NCBI RefSeq assembly: GCF_963678635.1
Contig: NC_087065.1
Location: forward strand, 21,583,480 to 21,647,479
Direction of reading: 5' to 3'
Origin: Symsagittifera roscoffensis
Lineage: Eukaryota; Xenacoelomorpha; Acoela; Convolutidae
DNA: 64,000 nt
Shown: piece after piece, positions 1-11,300 of the stretch
Layout: each line of letters starts with the position of its first letter
Position numbering within the stretch: the stretch's first letter is position 1
Position numbers and translations under genes: made by a program
The notes under the pieces: generated by a model
The model's database searches: none
Seen by the model: the letters and a program-made list of their open reading frames with translations, nothing else
Told to the model about the DNA's origin: nothing

Positions 1-779
1 AGCGAACTTGAAAAATTCCATTAAGCTAATGTATAAAAAGTTATAATTTAGAATAATAGAAAATTTTATTAAATTAGGTTTTGCCTGGAGAACACCTAAT
101 TGAAACTAGTTGATCATTCTAGTATATCCGTGACCTGCGAGAAACATAACATTTAGTTGCTTTTACGGTCAACAGCTACGAAATCTAATTTTAACAGTTG
201 AATTCTGTTTTGAATTACTCAGAACCTGTTGCATTAAAATTTGATTACTCCAACATTTGAAAAGAAGAACGGTCGTTTTGTGTTTGAGCGGTTTTTTCTC
301 CAAGCATTTTTGCGACTTCTAAACAAGTCATTTTATATTATCTGAGAAATTTTTGTCTTGAATTCAATATCAAAAAATATTTAACCTGTAACCAATTTTA
401 TCCAAAAGCCAAAGGTTTTGAAAATTTTCTATTTGGCTAATTTAGACAATAACGCGCGATGCATTTTGTTTTATAAAAGCACAATCGGCGATTCAATCAG
501 GATTAGAAATCATTATAAGCGGAGTCCTGCTAGTTGTTCTAACTAACTCGTTAAAGAGTGCTAAAATTTCAAATTAACTTTTAAAGAGCAAGTATGTTGA
601 TAATTTCTTTACGAAATAAATATTTCTTCAAAATTTTTCTTTATTTTTTGAAAAAATTTATGAAGTTTTTTAATTGAACCCTACTGAAAAGGCATTTAAG
701 GTCAACGGGTATCCTTCGGTCTTCTTGATACAAAAAGTCTCTTTTTATGTTATGTGAGAAAGTATCTGAAGAAAAACAA

Positions 780-1150
780 GACTGCTCGTATCAGGACGAA
801 GACTTGAACATTTGGACTGCCCATTAAAGTCTATGCAGTAGTATTCGCCTTACAAAAATTGATGAGTTTTCCAAAACAAAAAGAAAATGTATGGACTTTT
901 TTGAATATTTTTTCAAACTATCCACCGCACGCTAGCTAAATACAAAATGATAGATTTCGGATATAGCAAAGCATTGAGTAGACCGAAGAGGAGACATGAC
1001 TTCAATTTGGAAGAATTTCTCAGACGGATTGAATATCCACATACGCAATTATCGCACAAATTCTTTTGGACGTTAAAGAGCACCCGAGCAAAAATTTTCA
1101 GCCAATTTCTTCGAAAGTCGGAACAAAAAATGCTCAAAGATGACTGATAG
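780..1150. repeat. Segment of the array unit that also occurs as a diverged dispersed copy
   Basis: This part of the unit (repeated at about 5129 and 9479) has a 66-codon frame on the plus strand starting at 947 and a 74-codon frame on the minus strand. A clearly related but degenerate version lies at 40962-41226, where the plus-strand frame is broken. Words such as atcaggacgaag and atatagcaaagc are shared. The segment is therefore better read as an old dispersed repeat captured in the unit than as a gene. Confidence 0.6.
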
Positions 1151-2564
1151 AATCAGCTAGCCATACAAGGTAATCTTAGAACAGTTTGTTCGACTCATAC
1201 ATAATTATAATTACGAGACCAAACATTAACTTTCTGGGTTTGTAACGGACTCCGTGTTTGTGTTTGTAATAAATTTGTACCAATATTTCCGCTTTGTTTT
1301 TCTGCAAATTCTAATTTTACTTTTTCGTTTCACTAAATTCAAAAGAAAAATTTAATTACTCCGGCAAATCAGGTGTCTTTAAATTATGGGAACATTTGAG
1401 ATAATTTAATATTTTCGGTACGAACACCCAAAAAAGCAATAATCGCATGGGATCCTAGAAAACTAGACGATAAGCAAATTAGACGGATACTACAAAAACG
1501 AAATAAGATGGAAATTATTTCTTACAGATCTGGCATTTTAGACTAAAAAGCTATAAAAAGGAAAGGGCCAACAAATTTTTTTCTTAAGAGTCAAGTTTCA
1601 CAAATACAAAAAAAACATAAAATGTCAATGCCTATCAAAACAATTAGCTAACATGAACATAAAATGTCAAATCTGAATATTACAGGAGAGTTTTGAATTG
1701 AATAAATTATGCATGATTGACTTGTAAAGTTTTTGGCCACCGAAATTGAACTGTTGTCTACAAACAATTTAATTTTCTAACGCAATTTGTGTGCAAACAA
1801 AGTCAATTTCTCTCACTTTCGTCTATTTTCTCACAATTGCAGATTTGCAAACCTGTCTAATTTCCTTTTAAGTACCTCCGTATAATTTGCTTATCGTCTA
1901 ATTTCTCAACCCCCAATCGCATGCTAGTAGACGCACTTGGTTATAGCTGCTCTTTCAGCTACACCTTTGAATTATTTCAAACTTTAGTTTGCTGATATCG
2001 ACAACTGTGACAACTTGTGCAATTGAGTTGAAAACAGTGATGCACGCATCTTCATCACGGAAAAAAACATTACGAGATGCGCGCATCTTCATTTGACCAA
2101 TCATACTTTGCCATACAACTTATTCTTTTCTTTTTGCTCGAATTATGGGTTAACTCCAACGGGTGCCGGTCATCAACTAGACAGGTCTTCAAGCCGAATC
2201 GTAAAATTAGGAGCTTCCTGTCGAACAGTTTCTCTAAAAGTCATGAAAAATGATTAAATTTAAAATCGCTTTGAAGAATTTTTCAAGTTCAAGATCTTTT
2301 TTTATACCAGTTTGAGGCTTCTTCATAAATTCTAAAACCTCCAAATTAAATTTGAGAAAAATCAAAAAATTAAAAAATTTTTAATCTGTTTCTCTTAATA
2401 ATTCTTACAATTCAATTCAAAATTCGGCTATTGTATTTAACGGACACCCCTCCTAAGTGGCTCACTGTCACGAATAAAGCCTCTTATGGGCTAAACTTGC
2501 CCTAATTTTTGAATTTGTCAGTAAAACAGTTTTGTCAGTTCATTAAAATAGTTTTGCAAGGAAA

Positions 2565-2948
2565 CTAACTATCATACCTGTACCTAAAAATTTTCAACTT
2601 CATTTCATCTTCAGGTTTTATGGTCCAAAAATAATCGGGCCAGTTTCCTTTTGAGTTTTCACACACTTTGAACCCTGAAGTCCCAAAATAAAGCTGTCTA
2701 AGTTCTGATAGCTTCAGATTTTGGTCAATTCGCGCTTCTATTTTTTGCAGCTGTTTTGATAGCACATTTGATGACCGGAACGGATAATTAATTTCTAATG
2801 AAAGATCGAGTAGAAAATAATAATTCAAGGAGAAAAATACAAGAATAACTAACAACAAAACACCTAATAGGTTTTTCTTTTTCCTGGAAAACTTAACGAT
2901 TTTATGCGATAAAGTTTTTTTCATTTTCACACGTATTGTATTTAACAC
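2565..2948 (-). CDS. Possible first exon of a type II membrane protein (array copy 1)
   Basis: I do not recognise the protein. The frame is open for 127 codons. A second methionine at residue 9 has A at -3 and is the better start. A basic stretch (residues 15-25) is followed by a strongly hydrophobic segment (about 26-47) and then a hydrophilic region, the layout of a signal-anchored type II membrane protein. Near the end the frame runs into ACAG|GTATGA, a good 5' splice donor, so the last few codons before the stop are probably intron. An identical copy lies one repeat unit to the right. Function is unknown. A Golgi or secretory-pathway enzyme would fit the layout, but nothing catalytic is visible. 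Confidence 0.4.
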   Translation of the reverse strand: MLNTIRVKMKKTLSHKIVKFSRKKKNLLGVLLLVILVFFSLNYYFLLDLSLEINYPFRSSNVLSKQLQKIEARIDQNLKLSELRQLYFGTSGFKVCENSKGNWPDYFWTIKPEDEMKLKIFRYRYDS

Positions 2949-3176
2949 TGAGTTCCTTTTAACTTGGCAGACGTTTTCCGCAGCACTTAAGTCAAAAAGC
3001 AGATGTTAGTGAACCGGTAATTCAAACGGAAAAGCCATAACTATTTGCCAATATTTTAAAAAAAGTCACTTCTTGACTTGCTTCTAGCACAAACGCGCCA
3101 TAAGGTCAGGTCACAATGCATTGTTATAATTTGATAACGAAAATAGTACTAAAATAAGATCTTCACTGTTTTTATT

Positions 3177-3398
3177 TCAGAAGATAGAAAACGGTTCCAA
3201 ACATTCGAATATTTCACCTTCAACCAAAATTACGCTGAATAAAACGGGATCCTCAATCGAACTATCAACAAGGTTCGATTGACACTGATAATTGGTCAAA
3301 TCAAATGTTACCGCACCAATTACAAAAATCGATGGATTGAACTCGTTGAGTTTCGTCTCAAATGTCTGAAAAACATCCTGATGACACGAGTTAATCAT
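3177..3398 (-). CDS. Possible terminal exon with overlapping poly(A) signal (array copy 1)
   Basis: A 73-codon frame with ordinary amino-acid composition. A possible acceptor (gtcatcag|GATG) lies inside its start. The stop codon TGA is followed at once by AATAAA, as expected for a compact terminal exon. The reading is not secure: on the opposite strand the same DNA has a strong acceptor (cactgtttttatttcag at 3180), a 19-codon open frame, and a TAA that overlaps another AATAAA. Only one strand may be real, and I cannot decide which. Confidence 0.25.
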   Translation of the reverse strand: MINSCHQDVFQTFETKLNEFNPSIFVIGAVTFDLTNYQCQSNLVDSSIEDPVLFSVILVEGEIFECLEPFSIF

Positions 3399-6300
3399 TC
3401 AGCTACACGATGTTTTTGAAGACAAAGATTTAATTTTGAGTAAAGACTGCTATTTTTCAAAAGACTGCTGTATATAATGCACGTTTTTGCTCTCAGGTAT
3501 ACCAATTTAAGACTGTGTGTTTAGATTCAAGTAATAAAAAAATAAAAGATTGACAGAATGTTTTGTGGTTTGCAAGCTTTTATGAGTATATATGGTATGA
3601 AAAGCGAGCGAAATATAAGATGCAAGAATAAGGAGTGTTTCGACCATCCTAATATATATAACTACATTTTAATGATTCAATATTGAATAGCAGCTGCCAT
3701 TTTCAAAACAAACATGCTGAAATGGTGTTGCTGAAGAAAAATTAAATTTGCTGAAGAAAAACTGTTGAAAATTGCATTGAAAGTAAATACCATTTAATCT
3801 AAAAGTTTTAAAAATTGTTCAGTATAAATTATAAAACATTTCAATGTTCATAACTTCTTGGTTAGATAAAAAAGGTTATGAGCATTATAACAGGTATGAC
3901 GCATTTCAGTGTTCAAAAACTCTTGGTTAGATTTTAAAAAGTTCTCTTATAACAGTATAAAAAGTTCTCTAATTTTTGGTAATTTAGCGGGCAAATTTGC
4001 TCGACTTTAAGTGGAGACCGGCTGAAAAGCATGTGCACCAAAGGGTCCTAAATCACGCTAATTTGAGCAACTATAGCTATTAAGTCATTCTTCGACGCCG
4101 TTCGATACTTTTCAAGATTTTTTCTCAAACGCAATAACCTGCCTCATTTGCTCAATTTTATTTGATGACAAACTAAGATGACATCGTCGAGGTAATAAAT
4201 TGAACACTTAGTCACCGTGGTAAAAAACTGAACAATTTTGAAGCACTGTATTTTCATTAGGGTTCCTGATAGTTTCTTGAGACCTGATATATTGATTGCA
4301 TTCGACTGAACAGTTATTTGATGATTATTGAAGTTGAAATTTTGAATTGAGCGAACTTGAAAAATTCCATTAAGCTAATGTATAAAAAGTTATAATTTAG
4401 AATAATAGAAAATTTTATTAAATTAGGTTTTGCCTGGAGAACACCTAATTGAAACTAGTTGATCATTCTAGTATATCCGTGACCTGCGAGAAACATAACA
4501 TTTAGTTGCTTTTACGGTCAACAGCTACGAAATCTAATTTTAACAGTTGAATTCTGTTTTGAATTACTCAGAACCTGTTGCATTAAAATTTGATTACTCC
4601 AACATTTGAAAAGAAGAACGGTCGTTTTGTGTTTGAGCGGTTTTTTCTCCAAGCATTTTTGCGACTTCTAAACAAGTCATTTTATATTATCTGAGAAATT
4701 TTTGTCTTGAATTCAATATCAAAAAATATTTAACCTGTAACCAATTTTATCCAAAAGCCAAAGGTTTTGAAAATTTTCTATTTGGCTAATTTAGACAATA
4801 ACGCGCGATGCATTTTGTTTTATAAAAGCACAATCGGCGATTCAATCAGGATTAGAAATCATTATAAGCGGAGTCCTGCTAGTTGTTCTAACTAACTCGT
4901 TAAAGAGTGCTAAAATTTCAAATTAACTTTTAAAGAGCAAGTATGTTGATAATTTCTTTACGAAATAAATATTTCTTCAAAATTTTTCTTTATTTTTTGA
5001 AAAAATTTATGAAGTTTTTTAATTGAACCCTACTGAAAAGGCGTTTAAGGTCAACGGGTATCCTTCGGTCTTCTTGATACAAAAAGTCTCTTTTTATGTT
5101 ATGTGAGAAAGTATCTGAAGAAAAACAAGACTGCTCGTATCAGGACGAAGACTTGAACATTTGGACTGCCCATTAAAGTCTATGCAGTAGTATTCGCCTT
5201 ACAAAAATTGATGAGTTTTCTAAAACAAAAAGAAAATGTATGGACTTTTTTGAATATTTTTTCAAACTATCCACCGCACGCTAGCTAAATACAAAATGAT
5301 AGATTTCGGATATAGCAAAGCATTGAGTAGACCGAAGAGGAGACATGACTTCAATTTGGAAGAATTTCTCAGACGGATTGAATATCCACATACGCAATTA
5401 TCGCACAAATTCTTTTGGACGTTAAAGAGCACCCGAGCAAAAATTTTCAGCCAATTTCTTCGAAAGTCGGAACAAAAAATGCTCAAAGATGACTGATAGA
5501 ATCAGCTAGCCATACAAGGTAATCTTAGAACAGTTTGTTCGACTCATACATAATTATAATTACGAGACCAAACATTAACTTTCTGGGTTTGTAACGGACT
5601 CCGTGTTTGTGTTTGTAATAAATTTGTACCAATATTTCCGCTTTGTTTTTCTGCAAATTCTAATTTTACTTTTTCGTTTCACTAAATTCAAAAGAAAAAT
5701 TTAATTACTCCGGCAAATCAGGTGTCTTTAAATTATGGGAACATTTGAGACAATTTAATATTTTCGGTACGAACACCCAAAAAAGCAATAATCGCATGGG
5801 ATCCTAGAAAACTAGACGATAAGCAAATTAGACGGATACTACAAAAACGAAATAAGATGGAAATTATTTCTTACAGATCTGGCATTTTAGACTAAAAAGC
5901 TATAAAAAGGAAAGGGCCAACAAATTTTTTTCTTAAGAGTCAAGTTTCACAAATACAAAAAAAAACATAAAATGTCAATGCCTATCAAAACAATTAGCTA
6001 ACATGAACATAAAATGTCAAATCTGAATATTACAGGAGAGTTTTGAATTGAATAAATTATGCATGATTGACTTGTAAAGTTTTTGGCCACCGAAATTGAA
6101 CTGTTGTCTACAAACAATTTAATTTTCTAACGCAATTTGTGTGCAAACAAAGTCAATTTCTCTCACTTTCGTCTATTTTCTCACAATTGCAGTTTTGCAA
6201 ACCTGTCTAATTTCCTTTTAAGTACCTCCGTATAATTTGCTTATCGTCTAATTTCTCAACCCCCAATCGCATGCTAGTAGACGCACTTGGTTATAGCTGC

Positions 6301-6914
6301 TCTTTCAGCTACACCTTTGAATTATTTCAAACTTTAGTTTGCTGATATCGACAACTGTGACAACTTGTGCAATTGAGTTGAAAACAGTGATGCACGCATC
6401 TTCATCACGGAAAAAAACATTACGAGATGCGCGCATCTTCATTTGACCAATCATACTTTGCCATACAACTTATTCTTTTCTTTTTGCTCGAATTATGGGT
6501 TAACTCCAACGGGTGCCGGTCATCAACTAGACAGGTCTTCAAGCCGAATCGTAAAATTAGGAGCTTCCTGTCGAACAGTTTCTCTAAAAGTCATGAAAAA
6601 TGATTAAATTTAAAATCGCTTTGAAGAATTTTTCAAGTTCAAGATCTTTTTTTATACCAGTTTGAGGCTTCTTCATAAATTCTAAAACCTCCAAATTAAA
6701 TTTGAGAAAAATCAAAAAATTAAAAAATTTTTAATCTGTTTCTCTTAATAATTCTTACAATTCAATTCAAAATTCGGCTATTGTATTTAACGGACACCCC
6801 TCCTAAGTGGCTCACTGTCACGAATAAAGCCTCTTATGGGCTAAACTTGCCCTAATTTTTGAATTTGTCAGTAAAACAGTTTTGTCAGTTCATTAAAATA
6901 GTTTTGCAAGGAAA

Positions 6915-7298
6915 CTAACTATCATACCTGTACCTAAAAATTTTCAACTTCATTTCATCTTCAGGTTTTATGGTCCAAAAATAATCGGGCCAGTTTCCTT
7001 TTGAGTTTTCACACACTTTGAACCCTGAAGTCCCAAAATAAAGCTGTCTAAGTTCTGATAGCTTCAGATTTTGGTCAATTCGCGCTTCTATTTTTTGCAG
7101 CTGTTTTGATAGCACATTTGATGACCGGAACGGATAATTAATTTCTAATGAAAGATCGAGTAGAAAATAATAATTCAAGGAGAAAAATACAAGAATAACT
7201 AACAACAAAACACCTAATAGGTTTTTCTTTTTCCTGGAAAACTTAACGATTTTATGCGATAAAGTTTTTTTCATTTTCACACGTATTGTATTTAACAC
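6915..7298 (-). CDS. Possible first exon of a type II membrane protein (array copy 2)
   Basis: This is the second copy of the 127-codon frame, with an identical translation including the signal anchor and the ACAG|GTATGA donor. If it is a first exon, transcription runs towards lower coordinates through the rest of this unit. It could end at the exon-like frame with a poly(A) signal in the neighbouring unit (3177-3398), about 4.1 kb away. I could not recognise internal exons between the two. The third, truncated unit has no such exon. Confidence 0.4.
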   Translation of the reverse strand: MLNTIRVKMKKTLSHKIVKFSRKKKNLLGVLLLVILVFFSLNYYFLLDLSLEINYPFRSSNVLSKQLQKIEARIDQNLKLSELRQLYFGTSGFKVCENSKGNWPDYFWTIKPEDEMKLKIFRYRYDS

Positions 7299-7526
7299 TG
7301 AGTTCCTTTTAACTTGGCAGACGTTTTCCGCAGCACTTAAGTCAAAAAGCAGATGTTAGTGAACCGGTAATTCAAACGGAAAAGCCATAACTATTTGCCA
7401 ATATTTAAAAAAAAGTCACTTCTTGACTTGCTTCTAGCACAAACGCGCCATAAGGTCAGGTCACAATGCATTGTTATAATTTGATAACGAAAATAGTACT
7501 AAAATAAGATCTTCACTGTTTTTATT

Positions 7527-7748
7527 TCAGAAGATAGAAAACGGTTCCAAACATTCGAATATTTCACCTTCAACCAAAATTACGCTTAATAAAACGGGAT
7601 CCTCAATCGAACTATCAACAAGGTTCGATTGACACTGATAATTGGTCAAATCAAATGTTACCGCACCAATTACAAAAATCGATGGATTGAACTCGTTGAG
7701 TTTCGTCTCAAATGTCTGAAAAACATCCTGATGACACGAGTTAATCAT
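7527..7748 (-). CDS. Possible terminal exon with overlapping poly(A) signal (array copy 2)
   Basis: Second copy of the 73-codon frame. It differs from copy 1 by one residue (Leu for Phe) because of a single base change. On the plus strand the same change turns a GAA codon into a stop, so the plus-strand reading would be one residue shorter. The TGA-AATAAA arrangement on the minus strand is kept. Confidence 0.25.
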   Translation of the reverse strand: MINSCHQDVFQTFETKLNEFNPSIFVIGAVTFDLTNYQCQSNLVDSSIEDPVLLSVILVEGEIFECLEPFSIF

Positions 7749-8699
7749 TCAGCTACACGATGTTTTTGAAGACAAAGATTTAATTTTGAGTAAAGACTGC
7801 TATTTTTCAAAAGACTGCTGTATATAATGCACGTTTTTGCTCTCAGGTATACCAATTTAAGACTGTGTGTTTAGATTCAAGTAATAAAAAAATAAAAGAT
7901 TGACAGAATGTTTTGTGGTTTGCAAGCTTTTATGAGTATATATGGTATGAAAAGCGAGCGAAATATAAGATGCAAGAATAAGGAGTGTTTCGACCATCCT
8001 AATATATATAACTACATTTTAATGATTCAATATTGAATAGCAGCTGCCATTTTCAAAACAAACATGCTGAAATGGTGTTGCTGAAGAAAAATTAAATTTG
8101 CTGAAGAAAAACTGTTGAAAATTGCATTGAAAGTAAATACCATTTAATCTAAAAGTTTTAAAAATTGTTCAGTATAAATTATAAAACATTTCAATGTTCA
8201 TAACTTCTTGGTTAGATAAAAAAGGTTATGAGCATTATAACAGGTATGACGCATTTCAGTGTTCAAAAACTCTTGGTTAGATTTAAAAAAGTTCTCTTAT
8301 AACAGTATAAAAAGTTCTCTAATTTTTGGTAATTTAGCGGGCAAATTTGCTCGACTTTAAGTGGAGACCGGCTGAAAAGCATGTGCACCAAAGGGTCCTA
8401 AATCACGCTAGTTCGAGCAACTATAGCTATTAAGTCATTCTTCGACGCCGTTCGATACTTTTCAAGATTTTTTCTCAAACGCAATAACCTGCCTCATTTG
8501 CTCAATTTTATTTGATGACAAACTAAGATGACATCGTCGAGGTAATAAATTGAACACTTAGTCACCGTGGTAAAAAACTGAACAATTTTGAAGCACTATA
8601 TTTTCATTAGGGTTCCTGATAGTTTCTTGAGACCTGATATATTGATTGCATTCGACTGAACAGTTATTTGATGATTATTGAAGTTGAAATTTTGAATTG

Positions 8700-11209
8700 A
8701 GCGAACTTGAAAAATTCCATTAAGCTAATGTATAAAAAGTTATAATTTAGAATAATAGAAAATTTTATTAAATTAGGTTTTGCCTGGAGAACACCTAATT
8801 GAAACTAGTTGATCATTCTAGTATATCCGTGACCTGCGAGAAACATAACATTTAGTTGCTTTTACGGTCAACAGCTACGAAATCTAATTTTAACAGTTGA
8901 ATTCTGTTTTGAATTACTCAGAACCTGTTGCATTAAAATTTGATTACTCCAACATTTGAAAAGAAGAACGGTCGTTTTGTGTTTGAGCGGTTTTTTCTCC
9001 AAGCATTTTTGCGACTTCTAAACAAGTCATTTTATATTATCTGAGAAATTTTTGTCTTGAATTCAATATCAAAAAATATTTAACCTGTAACCAATTTTAT
9101 CCAAAAGCCAAAGGTTTTGAAAATTTTCTATTTGGCTAATTTAGACAATAACGCGCGATGCATTTTGTTTTATAAAAGCACAATCGGCGATTCAATCAGG
9201 ATTAGAAATCATTATAAGCGGAGTCCTGCTAGTTGTTCTAACTAACTCGTTAAAGAGTGCTAAAATTTCAAATTAACTTTTAAAGAGCAAGTATGTTGAT
9301 AATTTCTTTACGAAATAAATATTTCTTCAAAATTTTTCTTTATTTTTTGAAAAAATTTATGAAGTTTTTTAATTGAACCCTACTGAAAAGGCGTTTAAGG
9401 TCAACGGGTATCCTTCGGTCTTCTTGATACAAAAAGTCTCTTTTTATGTTATGTGAGAAAGTATCTGAAGAAAAACAAGACTGCTCGTATCAGGACGAAG
9501 ACTTGAACATTTGGACTGCCCATTAAAGTCTATGCAGTAGTATTCGCCTTACAAAAATTGATGAGTTTTCCAAAACAAAAAGAAAATGTATGGACTTTTT
9601 TGAATATTTTTTCAAACTATCCACCGCACGCTAGCTAAATACAAAATGATAGATTTCGGATATAGCAAAGCATTGAGTAGACCGAAGAGGAGACATGACT
9701 TCAATTTGGAAGAATTTCTCAGACGGATTGAATATCCACATACGCAATTATCGCACAAATTCTTTTGGACGTTAAAGAGCACCCGAGCAAAAATTTTCAG
9801 CCAATTTCTTCGAAAGTCGGAACAAAAAATGCTCAAAGATGACTGATAGAATCAGCTAGCCATACAAGGTAATCTTAGAACAGTTTGTTCGACTCATACA
9901 TAATTATAATTACGAGACCAAACATTAACTTTCTGGGTTTGTAACGGACTCCGTGTTTGTGTTTGTAATAAATTTGTACCAATATTTCCGCTTTGTTTTT
10001 CTGCAAATTCTAATTTTACTTTTTCGTTTCACTAAATTCAAAAGAAAAATTTAATTACTCCGGCAAATCAGGTGTCTTTAAATTATGGGAACATTTGAGA
10101 CAATTTAATATTTTCGGTACGAACACCCAAAAAAGCAATAATCGCATGGGATCCTAGAAAACTAGACGATAAGCAAATTAGACGGATACTACAAAAACGA
10201 AACAAGATGGAATTTATTTCTTACAGATCTGGCATTTTAGACTAAAAAGCTATAAAAAGGAAAGGGCCAACAAATTTTTTTCTTAAGAGTCAAGTTTCAC
10301 AAATACAAAAAAAACATAAAATGTCAATGCCTATCAAAACAATTAGCTAACATGAACATAAAATGTCAAATCTGAATATTACAGGAGAGTTTTGAATTGA
10401 ATAAATTATGCATGATTGACTTGTAAAGTTTTTGGCCACCGAAATTGAACTGTTGTCTACAAACAATTTAATTTTCTAACGCAATTTGTGTGCAAACAAA
10501 GTCAATTTCTCTCACTTTCGTCTATTTTCTCGCAATTGTAGTTTTGCAAACCTGTCTAATTTCCTTTTAAGTACCTCCGTATAATTTGCTTATCGTCTAA
10601 TTTCTCAACCCCCAATCGCATGCTAGTAGACGCACTTGGTTATAGCTGCTCTTTCAGCTACACCTTTGAATTATTTCAAACTTTAGTTTGCTGATATCGA
10701 CAACTGTGACAACTTGTGCAATTGAGTTGAAAACAGTGATGCACGCATCTTCATCACGGAAAAAAACATTACGAGATGCGCGCATCTTCATTTGACCAAT
10801 CATACTTTGCCATACAATTTATTCTTTTCTTTTTGCTCGAATTATGGATTAACTCCAACGGGTGCCGGTCATCAACTAGACAGGTCTTCAAGCCGAATCG
10901 TAAAATTAGGAGCTTCCTGTCGAACAGTTTCTCTAAAAGTCATGAAAAATGATTAAATTTAAAATCGCTTTGAAGAATTTTTCAAGTTCAAGATCTTTTT
11001 TTATACCAGTTTGAGGCTTCTTCATAAATTCTAAAACCTCCAAATTAAATTTGGGAAAAATCAAAAAATTAAAAAATTTTTAATCTGTTTCTCTTAATAA
11101 TTCTTACAATTCAATTCAAAATTCGGCTATTGTATTTAACGGACACCCCTCCTAAGTGGCTCACTGTCACGAATAAAGCCTCTTATGGGCTAAACTTGCC
11201 CTAATTTTT
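8700..11209. repeat. Truncated terminal unit of the 4.35 kb array
   Basis: This last copy matches only the first 2510 bases or so of the unit. The match breaks within a run of T residues after the shared word ctaattttt. It therefore lacks the part of the unit that carries the membrane-anchor exon and the short exon-like frame with a poly(A) signal. A gene body lying in this copy would have no first exon. Confidence 0.9.
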
Positions 11210-11300
11210 AAAAACTAACATTAGAGAGATTTAAAAAAAGTAGTCTTACGGTGCTTAAAAAGTTTAAGTTTCAACCTGATCGGTTAGAAGTCCCGTCGGT

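Larger units (their letters stand above)
1..11209. repeat. Tandem array, 4.35 kb unit (2 full copies plus a partial third)
   Basis: Sequence starting at 1 recurs at 4350 and again at 8700, so the period is 4349-4350 bp. The copies are almost identical: I noticed only scattered single-base changes and small homopolymer indels. The third copy stops matching at about 11209, where the unit continues differently in copies 1 and 2. The first copy starts exactly at the window edge, so the array probably extends leftward. Such high identity over kilobases points to recent amplification or ongoing homogenisation. Each full unit holds the exon-like open frames listed separately. Confidence 0.97.

Noticed and set aside
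947-1147. 66-codon plus-strand frame starting MIDFGYSK, reminiscent of a kinase DFG motif, repeated in the array
   Set aside because: No other kinase motif is present, and a degenerate dispersed copy exists at 40962-41226, so it is repeat DNA.
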